A program made the position numbers and the translations under genes. Below the pieces are notes generated by a model that was not told the origin of the DNA, did no database searches, and saw only the letters and a program-made list of their open reading frames with translations. 15,316 bases of DNA from the NCBI GenBank assembly GCA_035541855.1, contig DATKMM010000048.1:1-15316 (forward strand). Reading direction: 5' to 3'. Positions within the stretch are counted from its first letter, which is position 1; the number at the start of each line of letters is the position of its first letter. The DNA comes from JAJXYP01 sp035541855 (GTDB lineage Bacteria; Patescibacteriota; Minisyncoccia; UBA6257; 2-01-FULL-56-20). This document shows, piece after piece, positions 5,577 to 13,391 of this stretch.

Positions 5577-8500
5577 ATGAATAAAATCCGAAAGTTTTCT
5601 TTCCTGGCGGTGTTTGGCGTGATTTTGATGTCATCCATGGCTGCGGCGGCGCACGCCGATACGGCGTCCGGCACGGTTTCGGCCGTTGCCACGGCGACGG
5701 ACAGCTTTGCGTCGGCGACCGCCGGCGAAAGCATCGGTAATCTCATCATGGACGCCGCGAACTCCAGTTCGAATGCGAGCTCAAGTTCGAATTCCAGCAG
5801 CACTTCGGGCTCCGCTTCCGCTTCCGGGTCCGGATCCGGCTCGGCGTCGGCTTCGGGCAGCTGCAGTTCGAGCGCGAGCTCAAGTTCGACCTCAAGCTCG
5901 GGCTCGACGACGAACAGCTCAAGCAGTTCGAGCTTCAGCTCGGGTTCGAGTTCGAGCTCCGGTGCGAGCGCCAGCGGTTCGAACTGCACCGCGACCTCCA
6001 CGCCGCCCATCAATGTTGGTTCGATCACGGTCTGCAAGGTGGTCATCAACGCGAGCGGGACGATCGTGGATGGTTCGGCGTTTCCGGGCAACCTTTTCGC
6101 GGTGCCGGGGATCGCCTCGGTTCCGTCGTCGACGGCATCTCCGGTCGGCGTCCTTCCGGAAACGGACTTTTCGACGCCGCTCACGCTGAACGCGGCCCTC
6201 TTCGGTTCGGCGACGGATAACGCCCAGTGCGTGACCTATAGCAACCTCGCCATCGGCCATTATTATTACGGGCAGGAGTCCATTGCGAGCTCTTCGAGCC
6301 AGTGGGCGATGCCGGAATATAACGACCAGGATGGGGGCGTTGCGGTTTCGGCGACGGATACGTTTCCGTACAGCGGCCAGCTGTTCGATAATGACCCGTC
6401 GAACGACGGCGCGCGCAACACGGACGCGGATGGCGACATCCAGCTCACGGCCGCGCGCCCGAGCCGCCAGCTGATCGTCGTGAACCAGGTTCTCAACACG
6501 CCGGCCTGCACGGTAAGCGCATCCGATTTCGAGGCCGACCTCCACAACGGGCTCATAAGTTTCACTTCCGTCGCGGTGGGTTCGAGCACGGCATCGTTCA
6601 CGCTGACCAATCACGCCAATTGCAGCGTTCCGATCAGCCTGTCCTCTTATAAGATGTTCGTTGCCGGCGGCGCGCCGGGCTGGCTCTCGACGCAGCAGTT
6701 GATTGCCGTGGCATCGTCCTCGGTGGCCGCCAGCTCGACCCAGACCTTCACGGTGCCCATCGCGTCCTGCGCGACCCAGGTGGACGCGTGGTATGGCGAG
6801 GCGCCAACGACACTTCTGGATACGAACCCATACCAATATCCCAATGTGCCGTTCGTGCTGGCCTATGCGTTCTCCGGCGGGAATCTCTGCACGGCCCCGG
6901 TCACGCCCGATGTTTCCATCGTGAAAACGGTGGATAACGCGGCGCCGCAGGCGGGCGACACGGTGAACTATACGATCACCGCGACCGCGCTCGGCACGGC
7001 GAGCTCGACCGGCGTCGTTGCGACCGACACGCTGCCGTCCGGCCTGACGTTCGTCAGTGCGACGACCTCGGCCGGCACTTACGCCAGCTCCACGGGGACG
7101 TGGATGATCGGTACGATGAGCCCGGGCTCGACGGCGGCGCTCCGGATCTCGGCGCTCGTGGACGCCTCCGACACGGTCGGACAGGTGATCACGAATGCCG
7201 TGGTCGTGAGCGGCGGCGCTTCTTCCTCGGTGCCCATCACCGTGCAGCCTCCGGTCTGCACCAGTAACTGCGGCGGAGGCGGCGGAAGCTCGACGAGCAC
7301 GCTCACCGTGAACGTGAGCGGCCTCAATGCAAGCGACACCGCGTCGCTGGTCGTGGACGACCTGACGGCCTCCACGACGCAGGCAACCTCGACCGGCAAC
7401 GGCAGCCCGTCGTTCATGCTTGCCACGAACGACCAGTACGCGGTTGGCGCGACGACGACCGTCCCGGGCTATTCGGTCGCGACCTCGACGGGATGCGCGG
7501 GAACGCTCGCGGCGGATGCGACGTGCAACGTCGTGTTCGCGCTTGCGACGACGACCCCGACATCCACGGGCGCCGATATCGCGGTCTTCAAGACGGTTGA
7601 CAACGCGAACCCGGCGCCGGGCGATACGGTGAACTACACCATTACCGTCCAGGCGCTCGGCCCCGAGACCTCGACCTTCGTCGAGGCGACGGATATCTTT
7701 CCGCTCGGACTGAGCATCGCGTCGATGACGGCATCCCAGGGTTCGACCACGGATGGCGGCACGATCGATTGGAACGTCGGCACGCTTTCGCCGAACGCGA
7801 CCGCCACATTGTCCATTGCGGCGGTGGTCGGTTCGAACGAGGGCGGCCAGACGATCACGAACACGGCGACGGTTGCCGAGCTCGCTTCGCTCGTCGACCC
7901 GGACCTTGCCAATAATTCTTCCTCGGTCTCTATCACCGTGCAGTCGCCGGGTTGCACCAGCAATTGCGGCGGCGGTGGCGGCGGGGGAGGGGGAGGCGGC
8001 GGTGGTGGAATTTCCACCGCCGAGATCGGCATCACGAAAGCGGTGGATAATGCCGACCCGGATCCGGGCGCGACCATTACCTATACCGCGACGGCGCAGA
8101 TCATCGGCCCCTCGGCCTCCGTCGGCGCGGTGGCGACCGACACGCTGCCGGCCGGCCTGACCTTCGTCTCGGCGAGCACTTCGGCGGGAACGTATGACAG
8201 CACCACGGGAACGTGGACGCTTGGTACGGTCTCTCCGGGTTCGAACCCGACGCTCGTCATCACGGCGCTCGTGAACGCCTCCGACACGGTCGGACAGACG
8301 ATTACGAACACGGCAACCATCGGAGAGTCCACTTCAGTGAACGATCCGCTCACGACGAACAACACCGCGAGCGTGACGATCACGGTTGGCGGAACCTCAG
8401 GCGGTGGCGGTGGCGGCGGTGGAGGGGGAGGCGGTGGCTCGGTTGGTGTTCCGGGCGGCGGTGGTGGCTCGGCGACCTCAACGGGCCCGGGCCAGGTACT

Positions 8501-8858
8501 CGGCGCTTCAACGAGCTGCGGACCCTACCTCGATGAATACATCCACCCGATCCGTAAGGACCTCAATGATCCGAATGAAGTGAAAAAGCTGCAGCTGTTC
8601 CTGAACCAGAATTTGGGAAGCGGTTTGCCTATCACCGGTTACTACGGCCCCTCGACCATCGAGGCCGTGGACCAGTTCCAGGTGAAGTACTATAACGAGG
8701 TCCTGAAGCCGTGGCTCCCGCTCGGCCTGCCGACGGAGTTCACGCCGACGGATTTCGTGTACCAGACGACGCAGCGGTGGATCAATCTGATCATGTGTCC
8801 GCCGCTCGACCTTCCGGTGCCGGCTCTGCGGGTGTATTCCGCGGGCAGCAGTGGTTGA
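5577..8858 (+). CDS. Large secreted modular surface protein with DUF11 repeats
   Basis: The 1,093-aa product begins with a clear signal peptide (basic MNKIRK, hydrophobic core, AHA cleavage site near residue 27). A Ser/Gly/Ala low-complexity stalk covers about 60-140. Next is a roughly 300-aa region that begins SITVCKVV and includes a DNDPSNDGARNTDADGDI acidic loop. DUF11-type Ig-like repeats lie near 445-558, 667-792 and 815-940. Two repeats are preceded by the linker CTSNC plus a glycine run (561-569 and 793-811); a 13-glycine run sits near 942-954. The C-terminal part (about 980-1079, with EVKKLQLFLN and IEAVDQFQVKYY) resembles a peptidoglycan-binding domain and could anchor the protein to the wall. 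It probably forms a cell-surface or adhesin-like filament. No sortase motif is seen. A strong terminator follows; no clear promoter was found. Confidence 0.85.
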   Translation: MNKIRKFSFLAVFGVILMSSMAAAAHADTASGTVSAVATATDSFASATAGESIGNLIMDAANSSSNASSSSNSSSTSGSASASGSGSGSASASGSCSSSASSSSTSSSGSTTNSSSSSSFSSGSSSSSGASASGSNCTATSTPPINVGSITVCKVVINASGTIVDGSAFPGNLFAVPGIASVPSSTASPVGVLPETDFSTPLTLNAALFGSATDNAQCVTYSNLAIGHYYYGQESIASSSSQWAMPEYNDQDGGVAVSATDTFPYSGQLFDNDPSNDGARNTDADGDIQLTAARPSRQLIVVNQVLNTPACTVSASDFEADLHNGLISFTSVAVGSSTASFTLTNHANCSVPISLSSYKMFVAGGAPGWLSTQQLIAVASSSVAASSTQTFTVPIASCATQVDAWYGEAPTTLLDTNPYQYPNVPFVLAYAFSGGNLCTAPVTPDVSIVKTVDNAAPQAGDTVNYTITATALGTASSTGVVATDTLPSGLTFVSATTSAGTYASSTGTWMIGTMSPGSTAALRISALVDASDTVGQVITNAVVVSGGASSSVPITVQPPVCTSNCGGGGGSSTSTLTVNVSGLNASDTASLVVDDLTASTTQATSTGNGSPSFMLATNDQYAVGATTTVPGYSVATSTGCAGTLAADATCNVVFALATTTPTSTGADIAVFKTVDNANPAPGDTVNYTITVQALGPETSTFVEATDIFPLGLSIASMTASQGSTTDGGTIDWNVGTLSPNATATLSIAAVVGSNEGGQTITNTATVAELASLVDPDLANNSSSVSITVQSPGCTSNCGGGGGGGGGGGGGGISTAEIGITKAVDNADPDPGATITYTATAQIIGPSASVGAVATDTLPAGLTFVSASTSAGTYDSTTGTWTLGTVSPGSNPTLVITALVNASDTVGQTITNTATIGESTSVNDPLTTNNTASVTITVGGTSGGGGGGGGGGGGGSVGVPGGGGGSATSTGPGQVLGASTSCGPYLDEYIHPIRKDLNDPNEVKKLQLFLNQNLGSGLPITGYYGPSTIEAVDQFQVKYYNEVLKPWLPLGLPTEFTPTDFVYQTTQRWINLIMCPPLDLPVPALRVYSAGSSG
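5760..5989 (+). repeat. Serine-rich low-complexity coding repeat
   Basis: Inside the surface-protein gene, short units such as AGTTCGAGC and AGCTCAAGTTCGA recur irregularly and encode Ser with interspersed Gly, Ala, Thr and Asn. The antisense strand is open here and would encode a Glu/Leu repeat; that is a by-product of the repeat, not a gene. Confidence 0.75.
6909..7242 (+). repeat. DUF11 repeat unit, copy 1
   Basis: It encodes DVSIVKTVDNAAPQ through TNAVVVSG. It is very similar at protein and nucleotide level to the unit at about 8022-8390: both contain TDTLPxGLTFVSA and VxASDTVGQ, and GCGACCGACACGCTGCCG is identical in both. This suggests an intragenic duplication. Confidence 0.7.
8022..8390 (+). 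repeat. DUF11 repeat unit, last copy
   Basis: It encodes AEIGITKAVDNADPDPG through NTASVTITV and pairs with the unit at 6909-7242. The middle unit (about 7573-7944) is more divergent. Glycine-run-coding tracts lie on both sides of this unit. Confidence 0.7.
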
Positions 8859-8873
8859 GCGGGTCGCGGTAAA

Positions 8874-8903
8874 AACAAAAATCCCCGAAGGGGGATTTTT
8901 GTT
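8874..8903 (+). terminator. Rho-independent terminator of the surface-protein gene
   Basis: A perfect 13-bp stem (AACAAAAATCCCC / GGGGATTTTTGTT) with a GAAG loop lies 15 bp after the stop codon. The T-rich right arm provides the U-tract. It also abuts the promoter of the next gene. Confidence 0.9.
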
Positions 8904-8930
8904 GCATAAACGATCATTTGATGGTATAAT
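8902..8930 (+). promoter_or_regulatory. Promoter of the CAP-domain protein gene
   Basis: TTGCAT (8902-8907), a 17-bp spacer and an extended -10 TGG-TATAAT (hexamer 8925-8930) end 8 nt before ATG 8939. This gives a leaderless or nearly leaderless transcript. The -35 begins inside the upstream terminator's U-tract. Confidence 0.75.
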
Positions 8931-8938
8931 GTTCGCAT

Positions 8939-9961
8939 ATGCAACGGTTTATCGGAGCGCTCAGGAAATATTTCGTGCCGCACGAGGGGAATGACCATCG
9001 GCCGCATATTCTGCGCGCGCGGACGGTGGCGTTCGTGCTGCTGGTCGCGGCCGCGGTGGAGTCGGTGTTTCTTCTCGGGACGGCGGTCGTCGTGCCGAAC
9101 TCGCGGCTTTTCGGCATCATTCTGACGAACGCGCTGGTTGACGAGACGAACGCGAGCCGCGCCGCGAACGATGTCCCGCCGCTCCAGGAAAGTCCGCTGC
9201 TCGATGCCGCCGCGCAGGAGAAAGCGGATGACATGGTGGCGAACGGTTACTTCGCGCACACGAGCCCGTCGGGCCTCTCGCCGTGGTACTGGTTCGAGCA
9301 GGTGGGTTACGGGTTCACCTATGCCGGAGAAAATCTCGCGGTGAATTTTTCCGATTCGCAGGACGTGACGGACGCATGGATGAATTCGCCCGAACACCGC
9401 GCGAACATTCTGGATGCGGACTTCACGCAGATCGGCATGGCTGCCGCGACCGGCACCTACGAGGGCCATCCGGCGGTCTACGTCGTCGAACTTTTCGGGA
9501 CGCCCGCTCCCGCAGCGCCGGCGGCGGAAGCGCCGATCGCCGTTGCGAACGCCGCAACGGTGCCACCTGCCGCAGCCATGCCGAAACCGGCGGAGCCCGC
9601 GCCGATCATCGTTTCGTCCACGCCGGCGTTCGTCGCCGTGAAAGGCGTTGAAACGCAAGCCGCGACCGCGACGGCGGCCGTGACGGTTTCGACGGTTCCG
9701 GCGGTCGCACCGATTGCCGCAGGAAGCGCCGTCCCGCAAGGCAACTTCGTCCAGGATGCCGCCGCCAACTCGCGCCAGTGGCTCGATGATATCTATCTTG
9801 CGGTGATATTGTTCTTCGCCGCCGCGCTCGGCATAAATGTTTTCGTGAAGATCCGCATCCAGCACCCGCAGGTCATCTTCGGCGGCATGCTGGTCATCCT
9901 CGCCGCAGGCCTCTTCATCGTCCTCAACCAGCATCTCCTCGCCGGGGCGACCATCTTGTAG
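8939..9961 (+). CDS. CAP/SCP-domain membrane protein (YkwD-like)
   Basis: The 340-aa product has a cytoplasmic basic N-terminus, a transmembrane helix at about 29-51, and an extracellular CAP domain at about 60-187. CAP hallmarks are present: HTSPSG with His107, AGENLA (129-134) with Glu131, and WMNSPEHRANIL (148-158) with His153, the residues that line the family's conserved cavity. An Ala/Pro/Val-rich linker (about 190-278) follows, then two more hydrophobic helices (about 282-305 and 311-331). Bacterial CAP proteins are extracellular, and no single activity is established for them; a cell-surface or wall-associated role is inference. The start is fixed by the -10 box 8 nt upstream. The CofE-like gene begins 4 nt after its stop, indicating an operon. 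Confidence 0.85.
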   Translation: MQRFIGALRKYFVPHEGNDHRPHILRARTVAFVLLVAAAVESVFLLGTAVVVPNSRLFGIILTNALVDETNASRAANDVPPLQESPLLDAAAQEKADDMVANGYFAHTSPSGLSPWYWFEQVGYGFTYAGENLAVNFSDSQDVTDAWMNSPEHRANILDADFTQIGMAAATGTYEGHPAVYVVELFGTPAPAAPAAEAPIAVANAATVPPAAAMPKPAEPAPIIVSSTPAFVAVKGVETQAATATAAVTVSTVPAVAPIAAGSAVPQGNFVQDAAANSRQWLDDIYLAVILFFAAALGINVFVKIRIQHPQVIFGGMLVILAAGLFIVLNQHLLAGATIL

Positions 9962-9965
9962 AACG

Positions 9966-10676
9966 ATGCACCTTCGAACCATCCGGACGCGGATCTTCAG
10001 GGAGGGGGAACAATTGGTCCCTTTCATTACCCGATATCTAAAACGGATCGGGGAAAATTCGATCATCGTGGTTACTTCGAAGATCGTCGCGTTGTCGGAA
10101 GGGAGGGTGCGCGAGATAACTGATGCCCGGACCCGGGAGCGCCTTATCAGGTCGGAGAGCCAATGGGCGATGCGGACAAAGTATACCTGGCTTACCATCA
10201 AGGATAATATGGTGCTCAGTTCGGTGGGCGTGGACGAATCAAACGCTGACGGGAAAATAATCCTTCTCCCGAAAGACAGCTTCAAGGCGGCGCGGCAGCT
10301 CCGTGAGAAATTAAAAAAACATTACCGGGTCAGGAAACTCGGCATCATCGTGAGCGACAGCCGCCTCCTGCCGCTTCGTGCGGGCATTGTCGGCATCGCC
10401 CTCGGGTATGCCGGTTTTTCCGGCGTGCGGGACTATCGCGGCACGCCCGATATTTTCGGGAGAACCCTGAAGCTTTCGCGGACGGACGTCGCCGACAGTC
10501 TCGCGACCGCGGCAGTACTCTTCATGGGCGAGGGGGCGGAGCGGCGGCCGTTGGCCGTCATTACCAAAGCGCCGGTGGAGTTTAAGGATGCGATCGATCG
10601 ACGTGAGCTTTTTATAGATCCCCGGGAAGATATTTACCAGCCTCTTTTTGAAAAGATAAAAAAGATCCGGTGGTGA
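9966..10676 (+). CDS. Coenzyme F420:L-glutamate ligase-like protein (CofE/FbiB superfamily)
   Basis: The 236-aa product matches the CofE fold family, whose characterised members add glutamate to F420-0 using GTP. Visible signatures are TSKIVALSEGRV (37-48), GVDESNADG (88-96), SDS (130-132), the G-rich GIVGIALGYAG (140-150), DYRGTPDIFGR (156-166), and DVADSLATAAVLFMGE (174-189). The gene starts 4 nt after the CAP-protein stop with no Shine-Dalgarno, suggesting cotranscription and translational coupling. No other F420-biosynthesis gene is in the window, and CPR genomes are not expected to make F420. The true acceptor may therefore be another molecule, possibly a peptide, nucleotide or surface component. 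Superfamily is confident; substrate is unknown. Confidence 0.85.
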   Translation: MHLRTIRTRIFREGEQLVPFITRYLKRIGENSIIVVTSKIVALSEGRVREITDARTRERLIRSESQWAMRTKYTWLTIKDNMVLSSVGVDESNADGKIILLPKDSFKAARQLREKLKKHYRVRKLGIIVSDSRLLPLRAGIVGIALGYAGFSGVRDYRGTPDIFGRTLKLSRTDVADSLATAAVLFMGEGAERRPLAVITKAPVEFKDAIDRRELFIDPREDIYQPLFEKIKKIRW

Positions 10677-10691
10677 TCGGGGGCGGTTGGT

Positions 10692-10720
10692 TTGTCAAAC
10701 TGCCTGCGGGGACATAGAAT
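10692..10720 (+). promoter_or_regulatory. Promoter of dnaG
   Basis: TTGTCA (10692-10697), a 17-bp spacer and TAGAAT (10715-10720) lie 10 nt before ATG 10731. The predicted leader is about three bases. A GAGG at 10724-10727 would sit at or before the transcription start, so it is unlikely to act as a ribosome-binding site. Confidence 0.65.
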
Positions 10721-10730
10721 ATGAGGACAA

Positions 10731-12479
10731 ATGGCATCCTCCACCACGGACCTTATAAAGAGCAAGCTCGACATCGTGGAGTTCATCCGCGGATACGTGG
10801 CGCTCGCGCCGGCGGGGAAGAACTTCAAAGGGCTTTGTCCGTTCCACAAGGAGAAGTCGCCGTCCTTCATGGTGTCGCCCGACCGGCAGTCGTGGCACTG
10901 TTTCGGTTGCGGCACTGGCGGGAGCGTGTTCGATTTCGTGATGAAGTACGATAACATCGAGTTCGGCGAGGCGTTACGGATGCTGGCGGAGAAAGCGGGC
11001 GTCGAGCTGCGGCGCGAGAATCCGGCGGAGTACCGGTACAGCGGCTTGCTCTACGACCTGAACGACGCGGCGAAGAACTTTTTCAAAAAAGCGCTTGCGG
11101 CGGCGCCGGTCGCGCGCGAATATCTCGCGAAGCGCGGTCTCGCGGCGCGGACGGTCGAAGAGTTCGAGATCGGCTGGGCGCCGAACGAGCCGGAGGGGCT
11201 CTCGATGTATTTTCTGAACTCCGGCTCCGCGCCGCAGGACCTCGTCCAGGCCGGACTTTCGATCAAGACCGAGCGCGGTTTGATGCTCGACCGGTTCCGC
11301 GGGCGCATCATGTTCCCGATCCATAACCATACGGGCAAAGTGGTCGGCTTCACCGGCCGCATCCTGCCCCAGCTCGACCGCGGCGACATGGGCAAGTATG
11401 TGAACAGCCCCGAAACGCCGATCTTCCAGAAATCGAAACTGATCTACGGATTTTGGAAAAGCAAGGAGGCCATCCGTGAGGAGAAATCGGCGTTCCTCGT
11501 TGAGGGGCAGATGGATTTCCTGATGAGCTACCAGTCCGGTGTGCGCAACGTCATCGCGAGCTCCGGTACGGCGCTGACCGAGGACTACCTGCGCGTGGTG
11601 CACCGGCTCGCGGAGAATTTAATAGTGAGCTTCGACAACGATACCGCCGGTTCCGATGCGGCCGAGCGCGCGATCGACCTCGCCGAGGCGCAGGATTTCG
11701 GCGTGAAGGTGGCCATCTGGGGATCGCTCGGCGCCGGTGTCAAGGACGCCGCCGATGCCGCGCTCGCGGACCCGGCGAACATCCGGAAGGTTTTGGACAG
11801 CGCCATTCCCGCGCCGGAATTCTATTTCGCGAAATACCTGCCCCGTGATCCCGTGACCGGCGCCGTGAACGCGACCGCGGTCGCCACGCGCGAGGGCCTG
11901 CGCAACCTGCGTGCGATCCTCGGGAAGCTGAAACACATCGCAAGCCCGGTCGAGCGGGATTTCTGGATGAAGGAGCTCGCGAAACGGACGGGGATAAAGG
12001 AAAAGACGCTCGAGGAGGAGATGGAGAAGGCCGGTGGCTCCGCGCAGCCGTTCATGAAGGCCGCGGATGATAAGGACGGCGCGGATGGCGTGCCGAAGCG
12101 CCAGGCCACCCGGCAGGAGCTCATCTGCGAAAAACTGTTTTCCGCGGCGCTCGCCAAAAGCGACCTCGCGGCGCTCGATGAGTGCGTGATATTCCTCAAT
12201 CCGACCCAGAAAGAGATATTCCGGATATTAAAAAGCGGCAAGACGCAGAGCGAGGACCCGTCGCTCGACGAGGCCATCGGCGTCATCGTCCTCCGCGCGG
12301 GCGATGAACTGACCGCAGAAGAGATCGCCGCGCTCAAAGCCGAGCTCGCGAAAGTATACTATAAAGAGCGCCGTCGCATCCTCGCCCAAGCCGTCAAGAA
12401 CGCCGAGGCCAACGGCAACGAAACCGAGCTCAAGGCAGCGCTCGAGGAACTGCGCAATCTGCCGGGGAATAGTGAGTAG
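10731..12479 (+). CDS. dnaG: DNA primase DnaG
   Basis: This replication primase synthesises RNA primers at the fork. The 582-aa product has the bacterial domain order. The N-terminal CHC2 zinc finger has ligands Cys36, His39, Cys57 and Cys60 (GLCPFHKEKSPSF to WHCFGCGTGG). The catalytic core contains a TOPRIM fold with the acidic residue in VEGQMD (Glu258, Asp262) and the FDNDTAG metal-binding loop (301-307; Asp302, Asp304). A helical C-terminal part (about 455-582) is likely the helicase-interaction region and is divergent. EGQMD and DND replace the more usual EGYMD and DGD, but the acidic residues are intact. A good promoter lies just upstream, so the gene can be expressed apart from the CAP/CofE-like pair, which ends 54 bp away. 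Confidence 0.95.
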   Translation: MASSTTDLIKSKLDIVEFIRGYVALAPAGKNFKGLCPFHKEKSPSFMVSPDRQSWHCFGCGTGGSVFDFVMKYDNIEFGEALRMLAEKAGVELRRENPAEYRYSGLLYDLNDAAKNFFKKALAAAPVAREYLAKRGLAARTVEEFEIGWAPNEPEGLSMYFLNSGSAPQDLVQAGLSIKTERGLMLDRFRGRIMFPIHNHTGKVVGFTGRILPQLDRGDMGKYVNSPETPIFQKSKLIYGFWKSKEAIREEKSAFLVEGQMDFLMSYQSGVRNVIASSGTALTEDYLRVVHRLAENLIVSFDNDTAGSDAAERAIDLAEAQDFGVKVAIWGSLGAGVKDAADAALADPANIRKVLDSAIPAPEFYFAKYLPRDPVTGAVNATAVATREGLRNLRAILGKLKHIASPVERDFWMKELAKRTGIKEKTLEEEMEKAGGSAQPFMKAADDKDGADGVPKRQATRQELICEKLFSAALAKSDLAALDECVIFLNPTQKEIFRILKSGKTQSEDPSLDEAIGVIVLRAGDELTAEEIAALKAELAKVYYKERRRILAQAVKNAEANGNETELKAALEELRNLPGNSE

Positions 12480-12525
12480 TATATCGGTGAACCAAGAAAG
12501 TCGTTCTGAAGCTATGCCGTCATAC

Positions 12526-12556
12526 AAAAAGCGGCCCACTGGTGAGAGCAGGCCGC
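12526..12556 (-). terminator. Terminator of the unknown minus-strand gene
   Basis: On the minus strand GCGGCC, a 14-nt loop and GGCCGC are followed by TTTTT (12530-12526). It lies about 20 bp beyond the stop codon at 12576. It also sits 47 bp after dnaG in the opposite orientation, where it lacks a U-tract. Confidence 0.65.
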
Positions 12557-12575
12557 CGATGGTTCGCTAATACCA

Positions 12576-13277
12576 CTAGCCGTCGACTTTGATGACGATC
12601 GAATCATCGATCAGCACAATCGATTGGCCGGCCTTCAAACCGACGGCGCCTTTATCAGTTTTCAGGAGAAGTTCGTATGATCCAGAGGGTGGCATATTCG
12701 ATCGGATGCCATCGCCACTCAGAGGAATAAACTTGTCTCCGGTCTTAAGGCGGCCATAAAGGGTGGCAGACACGGAGAGAATGACCTCTCCGGTTCCTTG
12801 GATCAATTGCTCAAAATCGCGTTGGACCTTTACGGCGATTGTCACATCCCCCACCTTCTCGACTTCGAACGGAGAGACACTCGACGTCTGGTTGACGCGG
12901 TCGGGATCATCGAGATAGCGGATTTTTAGATCGTAATTCCACTCAACGCCGGTGATCTCGGAGAGGGCCTTCGTTTGCCTCGCTAATACCCTCGTCCCGA
13001 TGATGAGCCCTTTCGCTTGGATCGCGATGGCCTTCTCGCTTGCCCAGATCATTTGCTGGAGAAAATGGAAGTGTTCCGTGAGCGCGAAGGATTCGCCGGT
13101 AATCTGGAACGCTGCGCAGATCTTATCGAATGCATCCGCCCGTTCCTGCGCAGTATGGCGCGGACGCCGTTTGATGTAGTCGAAAGCGGTGATGGTCTCG
13201 TAATACGCTCTGCACGTCGCTAACCGGGCTTCATCAGTGATGATGCTACCCCGGAGATGCCTTTTGGCTCTGTTCAT
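12576..13277 (-). CDS. Hypothetical protein, about 233 aa
   Basis: I do not recognise this protein. The N-terminal half looks alpha-helical and polar (AQERADAFDKICAAF, HFHFLQQMIWASEKAIAIQ). The C-terminal half looks like a beta-rich domain (VGDVTIAVKVQRDF, GEVILSVSATLYGRL, GQSIVLIDDSIVIKVDG). No signal peptide or membrane helix is seen. I prefer ATG 13277 (MNRAKRHLRG), about nine bases after a GAGAGG ribosome-binding-like sequence. An in-frame ATG at 13325 would add 16 residues but directly abuts the -10 of the predicted promoter. The gene has its own terminator and diverges from the zinc-ribbon membrane-protein gene through an interleaved promoter. Its AT-richer composition suggests accessory DNA. 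Coding is likely; function is unknown. Confidence 0.65.
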   Translation of the reverse strand: MNRAKRHLRGSIITDEARLATCRAYYETITAFDYIKRRPRHTAQERADAFDKICAAFQITGESFALTEHFHFLQQMIWASEKAIAIQAKGLIIGTRVLARQTKALSEITGVEWNYDLKIRYLDDPDRVNQTSSVSPFEVEKVGDVTIAVKVQRDFEQLIQGTGEVILSVSATLYGRLKTGDKFIPLSGDGIRSNMPPSGSYELLLKTDKGAVGLKAGQSIVLIDDSIVIKVDG

Positions 13278-13325
13278 TGCAAGATACCTCTCGTTGATAT
13301 GGCTAAGTGTCGGATAGCTGCGCAT

Positions 13326-13370
13326 ACGCTACCATGCTCCGTTGACTTTGTCAAAGAATTTTGCTATATT
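13326..13370. promoter_or_regulatory. Interleaved divergent promoter pair
   Basis: Rightward: TTGACT (13342-13347), 17 bp, TATATT (13365-13370). Leftward: TTGACA (13354-13349), 17 bp, extended TGG-TAGCGT (13331-13326). The two -35 hexamers are the arms of the palindrome TTGAC-TTT-GTCAA, so each promoter reads through the other's -35 region. The rightward promoter is strong; the leftward -10 is weak apart from its TGG extension. Confidence 0.6.
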
Positions 13371-13380
13371 TCCTGCCAGT

Positions 13381-13385
13381 AGGAG
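13381..13385 (+). promoter_or_regulatory. Shine-Dalgarno of the zinc-ribbon membrane protein gene
   Basis: AGGAG lies six bases before ATG 13392 and downstream of the predicted transcription start. It is the clearest ribosome-binding site in the window and stands out because most other genes here appear leaderless. Confidence 0.65.
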
Positions 13386-13391
13386 CAAGAT

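Noticed and set aside
5567..6184. 205-aa minus-strand frame rich in Glu and Leu
   Set aside because: It is antisense to the Ser-rich part of the surface-protein gene. Its composition is the mirror of AGC/TCG serine codons, with no independent start signal.
8690..10285. 531-aa minus-strand frame
   Set aside because: Antisense to the surface-protein end, the CAP gene and part of the CofE-like gene, and it crosses a terminator and a promoter; Arg-rich shadow composition.
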